The notes: a model not told the origin generated them from the letters alone. A stretch of 64,000 nucleotides of DNA from Lepidodermella squamata (GCA_047495785.1 JBLDXI010000004.1:682001-746000), one strand, 5' to 3'. Counted from the stretch's first letter, positions 11,225 to 23,144 are shown. Program-made: numbers and translations.

Positions 11225-11249
11225 GGTTCCTTACGTCGCAACACGAACG
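11225..11249. repeat. 25-nt inverted repeat, right member
   Basis: This is the perfect reverse complement of 7954-7978. The flanking 8 bp on the two sides do not match, so it is not shown to be a transposon end. Confidence 0.8.
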
Positions 11250-12579
11250 ATATGCTGATGGTCGTACGTAAGTGTTAGACGTGCCATCCTGGTGTCCTTC
11301 GAATCAGGACCCTTGGAAACTTGTAAATATGCCAACGAAAATAGGGATTCATTTTTTCACCACCAACGCATAACCCGACAAATGGCCAATTGTGACTTGC
11401 CCCATCCAGTAAAACCGAATACAGCCATTGCGGTCATGTCGGAGCATGGAGTCAAGCATTGCACACACAGTGCACATGGGTGCATACAAACAAACAAAGA
11501 AACAAAGATTTCCACGACACGAACGGCGACAGTACGGGGGTTCCCCCGGCATTGTTCAGTGTTCGAGAAATTTCATACCTGTATCTGATCGGTTGTATTG
11601 CATGGCGTTGATTGGCAGCCAAGAAAAGATCCATCTGCTGTGTCAAAGCATCGATAAAACGGCACAAAGTCTGCGTCCATTCTAACGACTGGTTTCGAGG
11701 AAATCAATAGGGTTCTATTGTTGAAAATCGGGGATTACACTTACTGTTTTCTCCTGTGATACATGAGAGCAGCGTGCTTCTAGCGCCTACCAGCTTCTAG
11801 TTGTTATAGAGATTATCGAAATAAATACTTTTCTGAAAATCTGTTCATATTGACTATTGACTAACTAACCGTTGGTCGAGGACATGAGCCATTTTGAGGA
11901 ATACACGAACGCAGGCCGTTATTGTCGCAAATCCAAGCTTCGAAACTCTGTTACACCACTTAATAATTCATATAATTAACTTCAATTCGAATCACTCACT
12001 AGGAAATCTTTGATAGTTGACCTGCAGAGATTGTACTGAGACTTGAAATTGATCCCGACAAATTCAGATATCTGGAATTTTTATTTATTCAAAATTAAAC
12101 TTTACAATTCATCACAAACAAATTTTGCTTGAAGAAATGACGAAGATAATAATTTCTGAATTTTGATTTATTTATTTCCTTGAACGACGGCTTCATTCAC
12201 GTTCCCATCTTCACGCAAAATCAAAATCAATGACTTTTAATTTTTAATCACATATAGCGAAGCTTGATTACAAATTCACACGCTGTTCCTCAAATTTGGA
12301 AACAAAAATACTCCCTAGTTCGAGTGTCCAATTTCGCGAACTGATTTGATGATCGAAAGTAGAGATGCCGCGGTTAACCACACAGCCGGCCCGTCATGTT
12401 CGAACCCGGCGGTTAACCGGAAAAAACTCGATTTCTGCTATATATTCATTTGAATTACTTAATCTTCTGGCTGGTAGGATCATCATCGCGTGTTGCCATG
12501 CGATACTATGCTCAACTCGCCAAACTCACTCGGGGTTCCAGATCGGAGGGAAATCATAATTCTCTAACCATAGAGTATT

Positions 12580-12754
12580 TGTAGACCTGGGATGCACCAA
12601 GCAACGACATTCAACCATTGACCATCTATTCATCTTTTGATATCGTTGTCTTGGAGCATCGTATATAAAATGAATATAACAGAAATAAAGACCATTCGTT
12701 GAGTTGCGTATGATTGGTGGTCTCTTGACTTCAAGACATAGACCAGGGTTAACA
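12580..12754 (+). repeat. 5' LTR of the outer Gypsy element
   Basis: This short 175-bp LTR begins TGTAGACC and ends GGTTAACA (TG...CA). It contains a TATATAAAA box at 12662 and an AATAAAG signal about 20 nt downstream. Its last 78 bp recur without change at 48947-49024. The left edge is set by TG and by the TATT flank, because no second complete copy is present. Confidence 0.65.
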
Positions 12755-12756
12755 TT

Positions 12757-12770
12757 TGGTGGCAGCGGTG
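12757..12770 (+). promoter_or_regulatory. Primer-binding site of the outer Gypsy element
   Basis: TGGTGGCAGCGGTG begins two bases after the LTR. It is complementary to a tRNA 3' end of the form CACCGCTGCCACCA. This is the expected position and sequence type for minus-strand priming. Confidence 0.7.
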
Positions 12771-12871
12771 TCTGTGAAGAGCCCTAGCCTCGTTACCCAA
12801 CCCAATCGTACACCAACGTTTCAACACAAGCGTTGCATATCGGAAGTATTATATTTTTCATTCGTGCGAAA

Positions 12872-13675
12872 ATGGCCGAGTTCCGAGGCGTTTTCACACA
12901 AGTCGGTCGCACGATTCCTACAGAGTCGTACGACAAATATGAGGACGCTTTCGACGCGTTCATCGAGGGTGCCAGGCTCCTCGGAGCCTACGACCCGACG
13001 GTACCCGGTGCTGTAGCAACCGCCGAAGCAGCAGCAGCAGCCGCAGCCGCAGCTCTACCCGCCGGAGCCACGCCGCCACGTCGCATGACGGAGGCGGAGG
13101 CCATTGCCTCGCTCCCGGTTTTCCTAGATGCTAAATTAAGACGCATCTGGAAAGGTATGGATCGAGCCGCGATAGCAAGCTTGCCCCAAGCGAAACGCGC
13201 GCTAGCTGATGCCGCCGGCCTTCGTCCTTCGGACGTCGAGGCTTCCCGACGGCTAGAAGAAGCAGTTCAGTCACCGGGAGAAACGGCCCGGGACTTCTAC
13301 GACAGATGTCGCCGGCTTATGGAACAAATTGGCGTTGCAGAAGCAGGTTTCGACGCGATGCTGAAGTTTGCTTTCATCAACGGTTTACGCAGCGATCTCG
13401 GCGTCGCTGCTCAACGAGGCGGAACTGAGGTAGTTTCCGCCGAAATCCTCAAGCGTGCGGTCGAGGAGGAGCGAATCGCAGGAGGCCGCCCTGCCACTGT
13501 CAATGCGATCGCCGATGTCGTACGTCAAGATCTAGACGCACAGCAGCGTCGTCTGGAACAACGAATGGACGACGTCGTCAATCAAATAAGCCGAACATAC
13601 GGGCGCCGCCGTTCACAAAGTCGAAGGAAAAAAGATCCCATGGGTCGAGCATTGTTCCTCTATATCACCGCGTAA
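12872..13675 (+). CDS. gag: Gag of the outer Gypsy element, truncated at the C-terminus
   Basis: The frame encodes a structural protein beginning MAEFRGVFTQVGR at the second ATG (12872), chosen because it follows the leader after the primer-binding site and matches the N-terminus layout of other gags. An alanine-rich stretch lies near residue 50. The middle region (FLDAKLRRIWKGM, ETARDFYDRCRRLMEQ) has the helical capsid character of Ty3/Gypsy gags. The C-terminus is basic (RTYGRRRSQSRRKK). No CCHC knuckle is present, because the frame runs into foreign sequence after about 13617. The missing knuckle piece probably corresponds to 36859-37182 on the other side of the 23-kb interruption. Confidence 0.75.
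   Translation: MAEFRGVFTQVGRTIPTESYDKYEDAFDAFIEGARLLGAYDPTVPGAVATAEAAAAAAAAALPAGATPPRRMTEAEAIASLPVFLDAKLRRIWKGMDRAAIASLPQAKRALADAAGLRPSDVEASRRLEEAVQSPGETARDFYDRCRRLMEQIGVAEAGFDAMLKFAFINGLRSDLGVAAQRGGTEVVSAEILKRAVEEERIAGGRPATVNAIADVVRQDLDAQQRRLEQRMDDVVNQISRTYGRRRSQSRRKKDPMGRALFLYITA
13596..13617. repeat. 22-nt perfect inverted repeat at the gag breakpoint (left)
   Basis: This GC-rich block inside gag (CATACGGGCGCCGCCGTTCA plus CA) recurs as a perfect reverse complement at 36836-36857, exactly where the second half of the element begins. A chance match of this length and composition is very unlikely. Confidence 0.85.
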
Positions 13676-16600
13676 TAGTGAGCGTAACATGCTTGAGTTT
13701 ATTTTCGCCGGGCGTGAAGAAATTTTCTCTAAGTCAGAATATCAGAATTTCGGGAGATTGCGCAAAATTGTGACTGCGCATAAGTCCGCTATTCTGCTAC
13801 CGCCGACAGTTTCCGCTGGTTGCGATGCGCGTCGTGAAATTTGCGCAAAATATGCGACTTTCCGTTTATAAATCTCTGATTTCGTTCACATTTTGATTCT
13901 CATTATTTAATTACCCAACTTATGATGCAATTAAATTAAATTATGTCATTAAAAACTCAATTGTTGAAAATTATTTAATATACTTTCAAAAACTTGATGT
14001 AATTAATAATATTAATCGATATAATGAATGAAAAAATTGCATCAAAAAACGAAATGAATTTTTACGAAAAAAAATAAAAATTAGATAAAATATATCCGAT
14101 CATATTTTTAGAAATTATTTTTATTTTTTTTTACATTTTTGCGATATATGAAAAGTATTCGGCTAAAAAACTAAAAAAACGGATTTTTATTCTTTCTTTG
14201 CGGTAGTTTCGACACTTTCCATTTTAATTTAAATTTCCCGATGTTATGTTGACTGATGAACAGCGTCGATTTTCAGAGCCTGAGATTTCAGTCGGCGGCC
14301 GTTACCAATTTTCAAAATTTGTTCAGCAACATTATACGGGTTTCATGTACTTGCTGTATTTTTCTTGTTCAAAAATGCTCCTGTGTGAAGATATCATTTA
14401 GTGATCAAATAATATTTTACTTCGGTATGAATTTTTCACGGCAATGTTATCGAGTTATCAAGAGATTTATCAACATCCTGTTATATTTTTTCCAGGTTCA
14501 AATATCAACAGAAAAATTGCACCGCAGTGGAGTGGCACGAATTTCATTACAAATAGAGAACTTTCAGGAATTTATTGGTTTTGTGTTTTTAAACGCTGCC
14601 ATCTTTGCCGCGGACTCGAATTGGTTCTTGCCAGCAGCATGAGTAGCAGAAAGTCGCTAGTTTTGATTTTCGTTCAATTTTTCAGATGGCCGAGGCGACA
14701 GGTGACTGTCTGAAAAAAATTACTGAAAAAAATTGGATGGAATTTTTTGGCAGAGGATAATTCTTACGGATTGGCGATGGAATGATCCGAATGACAGCGA
14801 TGAGCCAAAAATCCTATGAATGATCCCATCCCTGCGAGATCGAAATAAATCGCCCTAACATTTGCTTTCGGCAGTAATTTCCTGCCATCAGCCGAGGGTG
14901 TTCTATGCTGATTTCTTCGCCGGAGATGGGCGATCAATTTGGTGCCTGGCTGGCGAAATTTACACGAATGTTCTCATTAATTGTTTGCGTGAATGACTTG
15001 AAATGTGAAATTTTTTCCTTACGCATTATTCAGAGCTGTTATTCTGCGCGAGACAGGCGAAAAAACGTAGAATGAATTAATATAATGAGCAATCTTTGCG
15101 GTGGAAAATTATTATCAGAAGGCTGTGAAAACAAGGCTGAAGTTGTCTTTAATTTTTCACAATGATAATAGCGCGCGCAGGGTGTTTTATTTATCGTATA
15201 CCTGCGGCTTAAAAGTGTGATATCCGAAAAAATTTGCCATTCAACGCGATCTCTCGCGTTAGTTATTAAAATTCAAAATATTTCGTAATGTGACTAAAAT
15301 CATCTGACATGACGATATCAATTTTTCTCGATTTTCCCCCGAGTTCGATTTCTTCCGTAGGGGCAAACCCCTTTTATGCACCCTATTTTGCCCCTTGAAC
15401 CGGCAGAATTTTACGGTGAAAGATTCATGGCGATGCGAGTAGTCTCTTTTTTACTGTAATTTTTTGAAAATATGAAAAACCAAGTCGCCAGGTTTCAGTC
15501 AATTTTGGTTGTCGGATGAAAAAACACATCGGTCGGATGTAAAAAGTTTTCCCCGCGCGCAAATTTTTGCGAGGTTGATAAATGGAGCAGAAAAAAATGG
15601 GGAAATCCCGCCCCCTGGAGGAAGAAATTTATTACTAGCCGAAAATGTATATATCCATCTCTAATAAATTTGCCGGAGATCAAAAAAGCGCTATACTGTT
15701 GAGAGCATGGTTTCGGTGAAATTTTGTTGCTGTTTCGAGCGGGGCGAGGCTTTGAACAGGCCAAAAAAAATGGAAATCATTTAAACTGATGAACTAATGA
15801 TGGATGAAAAGTGGCAACATTTTCAAATACCTGATATGCAGCTGTTAGGGATGGAAGGAGAAGAAAAAACATCGAACTTTATGTATTAGCCGATATAATT
15901 CGACCGATAAAAATCGATGTTTAGGCGCGGTACTAGGTTCCTGGCAGTATTAAGTTTCCCCATATTACCAGCCCGGAAAAAAATAGATTTGGGTATGAAT
16001 GGAGATCGCGCCTGGAGAACACATGAAAAATAGTGTTTTCATTGCTACGGCACAGTTACTAAATATTGGGGGAAAAGCCCGAATTTCTTAGGAAAATAAG
16101 AGGAAAATGAGTGACAATTTTTTTGAATTGAACTAGAACTTGTTGTTCGCAAAGGGTGTTCACGTTACGGAACAACTAGCACTTTAAATGCGAGTTTTTC
16201 CGCAGCGTGATAGAGTGAGTGAAGAATGTGTACAAAATACGGAAAAATACTGCCCGAAAAGAATGTAAAATGAGAGACAAAGTCTAATCGTTACGGCACC
16301 CTCGCAATAACAGGCTTTTTAGGTGACGTCATAGGCATGTGGAACGATTATTGTGATTTGTTGTATAATCTGGACACGTAATGAGGCGATCTTGGCTTTA
16401 TTATGGGTGGTTATTTTTAGAAAAAAATCCGATTTGCCGGTGTGGCGAAAAATGACGAAAAAGCGAAACGAGCCCCGGTCCATTTACGTAGATTCGAAAA
16501 TAATCAACTAAATTACTATCTGTTTTTCGCCTGGTTGTCATTACTGCTTTTTTATCCGAATCTTAAATAAGGATCATCCTAAATTATTCCAGTCTCGCAA

Positions 16601-16997
16601 AAGTTGAGGGAAAAATTACATGAATTGTCTGCCAATTTAAAAAAAAACTCGACAATAATACTTGCGATTCACAACAGTACAAACTGTATACGAGGTCGAA
16701 ATATCAGTAATCAATTCCCCTAATAATATCAAATAAAGCCGAATAACTCGCAAGGGAATTTAAAATTTTAAAATTTTAAATTAAAAAAATCACGCCTATA
16801 TACAAGATTGCATTTGCGCTGCGAAAAATTTTCAATTTCATGACGCTTTCTTTCATTAGTTGTATATTTTAATGAAACACGTGGTATCATAAAACTATGG
16901 TACATAAGTAACTGATTGTTTGTGGCCCTAGATAGCACTTGAATATCTTGAAAATCGGATTGCTGTTTCTTTATAACGCCTTTATAATAACTAAATG
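13676..16997. other. AT-rich non-coding stretch
   Basis: No gene is supported. The open frames here (for example 13689-13871, 14256-14713 and 15495-15764) are AT-rich, lack domains and have no convincing splice partners. Confidence 0.5.
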
Positions 16998-17336
16998 CAT
17001 TGTGTTTCAAGTAGTAAGTAGCACTTTGAACCGCGCGCTGATTGGTCAATTTATTGTTGCTATGACTCCGGGATGAAACAATTTAGTCGTGCAATCCACT
17101 AATAAATTATTTTCTATTTATGCAAAAAATGACCTTGCCACACCCTCTGCACGGTTTCCATTGACCACGAGCGTAAACCCCATAATAATCGTAGCAATTT
17201 ACTGCGGCAAAAAACACTTGTTGCAAAAAATTCAATGGATCGCACAACCAACATGTTTCATCCGGGAGTCATAGCAACGATCGATTGACCAATCAGCGCG
17301 CGCCCAGAAATTCTACTATTTAGCTCAAGCACAATG
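16998..17336. mobile_element. Fold-back (long inverted repeat) element
   Basis: Two arms of roughly 100 bp (16998-17098 and 17239-17336) are imperfect reverse complements. Conserved blocks are GCGCGCTGATTGGTCAAT and GTTGCTATGACTCC, with a short AT-rich centre. Ends are near CATTGTG and CACAATG. It has no coding capacity, so it is a MITE or fold-back element. Confidence 0.75.
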
Positions 17337-18012
17337 TGTCAAACAAAAATTCTCGCCAAAAGAAGGAAGAATTCGCCAACACTCGTCTACCTCAGATCAC
17401 ATCTCAAGGCCGAATGATAGCTTTTAAGCTAGAGTATAACCATCAGCTGACTTTTGGACAGGTAAATATATTTTCAAAGGGCTATTTTGCGATATTTATT
17501 TATATCAAATGGGGGGAAAAGGGGAAAGGCTATTCAATTTTGACAAGATTTTTTATTCGCTATTAAGATTGTATTCATTTTTCCTTAACATATTATTATG
17601 TCAAAAATTATAGGAATGCGATGTGTATAATTTCGATTGCGAAGACGCGCCAACTGTTCCCACGAAAGTTGTCCAGCACGAGCATGTGGCGGAGCTGACC
17701 GAGGCTCACAAGGATCGCCTGCACAAGCAGGTGCGTTGCATCCCCTGCTATGACCGGCTAAGGCTCGATCTTGGCTTCTCTGCAGAGGAGGCGGGCAAAA
17801 AATGTCGCAAGGCGACGCAGCGGTGCGTCACTTGTCCCGGAAGGCCGGGCATTTGCCGCCAATGCTGGCCGTACATCGAAAATCACGGCGGGGTGAGTGG
17901 GCCAGCGGAACCGGGGCCAGCGGAGTCAGGAGAACCAGTCCAACCAGTGGACAAGATGGAAGAAGATCGCGGAATTTCCTTGGAGCGACTTTTTGCCTTA
18001 TGCGACGATTAA
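17336..18012 (+). CDS. Fragment with transposase-type zinc ribbon, two exons
   Basis: Exon 17336-17461 (its 5' edge is uncertain, since no ATG is visible in the frame) joins in phase 0 to exon 17614-18012; the junctions are GGACAG|gtaaat and attatag|GAATGC. The second exon encodes a cysteine-rich domain, RCIPCYDRLRLDLG followed by CRKATQRCVTCPG and GICRQCW. These paired CxxC motifs resemble the C-terminal zinc ribbon of piggyBac/DDE_Tnp_1_7-like transposases. A proline-rich acidic tail follows to the stop. No DDE core was found upstream, so this is a transposase remnant or a domesticated exon. The family name is tentative. Confidence 0.5.
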
Positions 18013-19453
18013 TTCTTGTTATAATTTATTGCGCTATATTATTATTATTATTATGTGATGATTAGGCCCAAAAAAGCAAAAAAATCAAATGCAGAATAGT
18101 TTCACCTTGAGTTAACAATTCTAACTTAGTACGGCAGATATTCGGCAAGAAATTCCAGTTTAAACCTCAGATTTTTATGCAAATTCAAGCCATATAAAAT
18201 GAAGAAAAATTATACTAGTTTGCTGATGCTTAGGACTTATAAATTACCTGTTCGCCGCTTTGAACGAAATAAATAATAAAAATCTTATCATCGCCTAAGA
18301 AAAAAAGTCGTTCTAAATAATCCCGCGATCTTCTTCCTTGTTATGGTTTGGTGATAAAAACAAAAATCGTTGAGCGAATTGGCCTGAATTAATGTTGCAA
18401 AAAATAAATGTGCCTAATCGAAGGTATAAGCCCAAAATCTAACGTATTCAATCACTGAAAATAATTTGGTGAAACTTGTGGAGAAAAATATATCGACAAC
18501 AAGTGAGAGGAAATATTAAACAATTAAAATAATTTTAATTTGAAAATACTAAACAATTTAAAAATAATTTTGGAGACAGTGATAGTAAGAGTTATCAAAA
18601 TTGCGAAATTGTACGTTGATATAGGGAACCCCCAGCTCTAGTTCGAAAACAAGGAGAAACCCCGGCTTTAAAATCTTCCTAGTTCGTTGTTTTTCAGCAT
18701 GCAAAATTCAGATTATTCTACAAAAATTTCAATTTCTTCAATTTAATAGCACGTGATTGAAACGTGAAAAAGCGCGCCGTTATAAGTGCAAGAGAACAGC
18801 AAGAGAGGCTAGGTATAAATTTCTTAACGCCAAGAAAATGTGACATATTCAATTAAAGGATTTTTTATATTAAAAAATTAAACGCCGTTGCGGGTTCCCT
18901 GTAACGTGAGATTCGTTGTTATTCCCCTGCGTTAAATAAATTTGGTACTTTTTCTTATCATGTGTCTCGAACTGGTGGTGCTGGTAGTAGCTGTTTTCAA
19001 ATTACAGAGCTCTTAGCGTTGCGCAATATAGGCTCGTCCTTTGTGGCTGATGTTACGTGTTTAGTGGAGGCAGAGGAATTTTAATATTTTATCTATTTTT
19101 GGCGTCCTAATTTTCACCATGATATTTGCTGCCTAAAATCGACGCGGCTCCCGCAACGTTCATGGCGTTCTCAAAGAGTTCACATTGTTCTCAGACTTCG
19201 ATTACGCCGTCGCCTTCGCTTGTCCCATTTTCCGCTGATTTTTCAATCCTAGAAATCTTAAAATTCCACGAAGTGGCTTTCTCTCGCGGAAGAGTTCACA
19301 TTGTTCTTGGACTTCGATTACGCCGGCATTATGCGTCCTAATTTTCGTCCGATTCCGTGGAAATCGTAAAAATTTTCAACTCGACTGCAGCCTGCATGGA
19401 AATCTGAAAAGAGGTCACATTGTTCTAGTCGGTGATTACGTGCATATCTCTAT
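18013..19453. other. Non-coding stretch
   Basis: AT-rich sequence with no supported ORF. Two short similar segments around 19165-19195 and 19288-19325 (both containing GAGTTCACATTGTTCT) form a small local direct repeat just outside the Harbinger element. Confidence 0.5.
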
Positions 19454-19510
19454 CGTCGTTTTTAGACTAGCGGAGGGTTACGGAGGGGTTCGTTAATGCC
19501 AGCAGTTGCC
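19454..19510 (+). repeat. Left terminal inverted repeat of the Harbinger element
   Basis: It aligns with the reverse complement of 22766-22822 with a few mismatches. Shared blocks are CGTCGTTTTT, CGGAGG, TACGGAGG and GTTCGTTAA. It is followed 180 bp later by the Myb/SANT start codon. Confidence 0.88.
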
Positions 19511-19692
19511 ATCTCCTTTTTTGAGGCCCTGCTAAGACAAATTTCGATTACGCAACTGAGCGAGTTTAAAACTTGGAATTTTCATTTTTCATGTTTTGAC
19601 ATCAAGCAATGTAAAACTTATACATTCATTTTCCACGTCAATTCTTATTTCCTATTTTTTTCATAATTGGTCACACCGATTTTACCGTTGGA

Positions 19693-21070
19693 ATGGAATC
19701 TACCTCCAAATGGAATTTTCGCGAAGAAAGTCTCTTAATTGACGAGCTAAAATCTCAGCAAGTTTCGGCGGCTACGATAGGAGCAGAGCTCGTGCAATTC
19801 GATTTGAAGTCGATTACGTCCATACTCAACGATGCTGGTAGCGCTAAAACGAGAGAGCAAGTGGAAAGAAAAGTTAATTGGTTGAAGGAAGAATATAAGA
19901 GAGAAGAGGCGAGAATGAAGGCGACTGGAGAAGAAGCCTCGACAATGAGGAATTACGAGCGCCTGAAAGATATCTGGGGTAAATCGCCCGCCTGCCTCCC
20001 ACCCAAGATTCGGCGTGACTCCGGAGTTATAAATGTTGATCCAGATCTGGAAATCAAAGAGGAATTGGTTGATCCGCCGAGTTTACCCGAGCCACCGTTC
20101 AAGCGTGGGAGATCGCTTTCCGGCGGAGGAACTTCAAAGCGGCAAACGTTGGAAGTCGCGACAGCCACGGCCGGCTCAAATGTCAGTCTTACAGCTGCCG
20201 CGAAATCGACTGCGTCGACTTCTACGGCAAGCCGCGACGTTCCAGCTAGGCCGCGCTTAAAAACGAGGAAAGACTACCTCAAGTCCCAAATCGCGGAGGA
20301 GCAAGTAATTTGTAAGGAAATGCTCGAAATTGAACGCGAAAGTGTTCGTGAAAAACAAAACCGTTTCAAGTTGGAGCAAGCTAAAATTGAGCAGGAGGAG
20401 CGCCGGATTAAAATTGAAGAAGAAAGGTATAATTTTTGAATACAAAAATTGAAATTTTTTCAAATACATAAACATTCAACATTTATTTTATATAGAATTT
20501 TTATGAAAACCGAGTTGTTTTTTTGAATATTATTCAGAAAATTCGGCTTGATTTTAATAATTTTTCAGAGTTTTTTTTAATTAAAAGTGAACGCAAAAAA
20601 TAGACGCTATCTATTAAATTCGATTAAAATTAAATTCGATTAAATTATTAAATTAAATTCGTAAAAATTCGATAAATTAAAAAAATGGCCGATGAAATAA
20701 TTGATGATCACACGGAAATGATTTTTGTATACTATGCAGGTTACGGCAAAACAACGAGATGATGCGGCAGCAAATGGAGCTGAATCGACAGCAGCTTCAG
20801 CTCAGCCAAATGCAAGCCGCCGCTTTACTTCGCATGCAGATTCCAGCTCAACAATACGCACCGCCTCCGCCACCACCAGCCGAACCACAACCGCGGCCAC
20901 CTGGCCCCGTAGTCTTGAATCCGACCGGGTTGTTTGCTCCGAACCCGACCGGGCCCTTTGCTGTAAATCAGCCGACCGGAACATTCGCCCCGAATCCGAA
21001 TATCCCTTCCTCTTTAAATCCGGGTTTCTTTCAGCCATTACCTCCGAATTTTCCTCAGTGGCGTCAATGA
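19693..21070 (+). CDS. Harbinger Myb/SANT-like DNA-binding protein, two exons
   Basis: This is the partner protein that in PIF/Harbinger elements binds the ends and brings the transposase to DNA in the nucleus. Exon 1 is 19693-20426 and exon 2 is 20740-21070. The donor AG|gtataat and acceptor tatgcag|G join in phase to give EEERLRQ. Residues 5-95 form a trihelical Myb/SANT-like domain (WNFREESLLIDEL, REQVERKVNWLKEEYK, YERLKDIWG). A serine/threonine-rich linker follows. Then a long charged coiled coil runs across the splice junction (EEQVICKEMLEIERESVREK to MELNRQQLQLSQMQ) and ends in a proline-rich tail with NPTG repeats. It is convergent with the transposase. Confidence 0.82.
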
Positions 21071-21278
21071 AGAAATTCGAAAATTTCAACTGCGCTTGAC
21101 TATCAAAAATTTCATTTTAAATATTTCCCTCTTCTTGATACATAATACGCTTTAATTCGATAGAAGCTGAAAAAATTCATTGCTATAACCATTGAATTTA
21201 AGGTCAAATAAAGCCAAATAAGTAAGAATGCAAGAATTGGATACTTTTATTCATGTCGAAAATCTTCATTTTCAATTT

Positions 21279-22694
21279 TCATTGGTGTCCCATGATATCA
21301 AGAAAATGACGAGAAAACGCATCTCTAACACGACGGCCTCGCTCGTGAAATAGCCCCTCCAGCTGTCGTAGAGCCGGGTTACCTGGCGGCATTGGAATCA
21401 TGATCGGCTGTACACCAACGATTTGTTGCGCCCATTGCTCAAAGAAGGGTTGATTCGATCTTTGGCAATAGTTGTGTAGCGTGGTTGTAGCTGCGACCAA
21501 GTCGGCCTGAAATTCGACTGACATAGCATTCACGACCAGAACTCTCTGCCAGCGACCCTTCCACCATCCTATAACCTGTTCGTCCCACCAACGTGCTGCT
21601 TTATGGCTGTTGTTGTAAAAACGCAAATTCGGATTCGCCTCGACCTCAGCTTCCGAATAAGGAGTTAATAACCACGGCAATTGAGGGTAAGCCCTGTCTC
21701 CAAGGACCGCAATAGGGACTTCTTCCCCGGAGACAATCGAGCCAAAATCAGGGAAAAGGTCACAGCCTTGGCGTTCCGCTCGGATGAACAAGGATGACCA
21801 GGTCAGCATTCGAGCGTCATGAACAGAGCCAGCCGAGCCCGCGTAGACATCCAGAAAGCAACCGTCATGTCCAGCCAAAAGCTACATATCAATTATAGCT
21901 TATTAATTTTCAAATATAATAAGCTATAATTACCCTCCTCTTCCTCTTCAGTAAAATTCTTCTATATTTTTTTTCATTTTAAAAAAATTTCTCACTGTCA
22001 ATTAGTGACTATAAAAATGCATAAAAATCTATGTAAAACGGAGACAAATTTCAACCTGAACTGCGATTGAATAATTTTGCTTCCGATCGAAATAATCGGC
22101 AGGATTTTCGACAGGACCGTTAATTGCGACATGTGAGCCGTCGATTGCGCCGATACAGCCCGGAAAATTCGTACGATTTTGAAACCCTTCGATTGCCCTG
22201 GCAAGTTCGGCTGCATTTGAGGGCAATTTAACCAGTTGATGAAATAGGTGAGCTATAATCGAGCGGCAAAATTCGTGAACTGTTAAGCACAATGTAGCAG
22301 TCGACATCCCGAATAATTCACCGACGGTTCGCATTTCACCATGTGTGGCAAGGAACCACAAAGCTGCTCCGACCCGGTGCCAAACAGGAAACGCCGGCCG
22401 AAAAATTGTATCCTCCCGATACAAGTCATTGTATACAACCTCAACCAGATGATTATAGGCCCCTCGATTCATTCTAATGTTAGATATCATCTCCTCATCG
22501 GTGAAATTTAAAAAAATTTCATTAGCATAAGTTCGGCTCCTTGCTCGCGTCCAAAACCGTCGACTCACGATTGATGAAAATTCAAGTACTAACCGGCGTC
22601 TCCTATTCAAACTGAGTCTAAACATTATTTTTCTCAAAAAACGCCTCATTTTTGCAAAGAAACAGCGCCAAATTTCATAGTGTGAAAAATACAT
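21279..22694 (-). CDS. HARBI1-type DDE transposase, two exons
   Basis: Exon 1 (22694-22056) joins in phase 0 to exon 2 (21881-21279), giving about 413 residues, the usual size of the family. The protein would cut and rejoin the element ends. Exon 1 has a helix-turn-helix-like N-terminal part and FPGCIGAIDGSHVAI with the first catalytic Asp. Exon 2 has VYAGSAGSVHDARML with the second Asp, then GDRAYPQLPWLLTPY and a C-terminal segment WWDEQVIGWWKGRW where the catalytic Glu is expected. The 175-nt intron has GT donor and TATGTAG acceptor on this strand. No lesion is seen. Confidence 0.9.
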
Positions 22695-22765
22695 AAAAAC
22701 TTTATTTTTTCAAAGGCTCAGTTGCATAATCAAAATGTGTCTTAACGGAGCCTAAATTAAGAGTG

Positions 22766-22822
22766 TAGCAACCGATGGCGTTAACGAACGCCTCCGTACC
22801 CCTCCGTCGTGTAAAAACGACG
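22766..22822 (-). repeat. Right terminal inverted repeat of the Harbinger element
   Basis: This is the inverted partner of 19454-19510, followed by the TAT flank at 22823-22825. Confidence 0.88.
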
Positions 22823-23144
22823 TATATTTAGCGGCCGATTACGTCTCGTCAAATTTCATCCTGCTTTTATGCGTTGAAATATTTAGGCTTTTATTGTCTG
22901 CATGCTGTCTTGTTTCTCTCCCACTCTTCCTCTCTCTCTCTCTCTCTCCGAAGAATATTTCCACGAATTTTATTTCTTTAGAGAAGTTTAATAATTAATT
23001 TCAACAAAAATTTACAAGGCGCGAATCACCAAATGTATATAGGTAACTATGTATAAACGAGGCTGGGAATGCGGGAGAAATTAAGCGGAAATCAGAGGGA
23101 ATATTTGAGCAATTTTAGTAAAATAGCTATTAAAATTACACGCC
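22823..23144. other. Non-coding stretch with (CT)n microsatellite
   Basis: A pyrimidine run of CT dinucleotides lies at about 22915-22948. Nothing else is recognised before the small minus-strand gene. Confidence 0.6.

Larger units (their letters stand above)
5320..12575. other. Long non-coding stretch with small repeats
   Basis: I see no supported gene here. The open frames are short, lack recognisable domains and lie in AT-rich sequence. The stretch holds palindromes near 6.8 and 7.0 kb, a 25-nt inverted pair (7954-7978 and 11225-11249) and a degenerate MITE at about 10126-10436. The motif GCGAGCGAAGCGAGCTT near 7790 recurs near 62050 and, altered, near 60125, so a dispersed repeat lies here too. 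Confidence 0.6.
19454..22822. mobile_element. Apparently intact PIF/Harbinger DNA transposon (3.37 kb)
   Basis: Terminal inverted repeats of about 57 bp start CGTCGTTTTT at both ends (19454-19510 and 22766-22822). A 3-bp direct repeat TAT lies just outside each end, the duplication length used by this superfamily. Inside, two convergent genes match the expected pair: a Myb/SANT-like DNA-binding protein on the plus strand and a HARBI1-type DDE transposase on the minus strand. Neither has a stop inside its exons and their splice phases agree. The copy may therefore be autonomous. Confidence 0.9.

Noticed and set aside
11385-11440. Walker A-like motif GFTGWGKS on the minus strand
   Set aside because: The frame is only about 25 residues before a stop, with no Walker B or further domain and no splice partner. 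It is likely chance.
12380-12422. tRNA-like B-box (GTTCGAACCC)
   Set aside because: No matching A-box, acceptor stem or anticodon arm could be folded; no tRNA gene is supported in the window.
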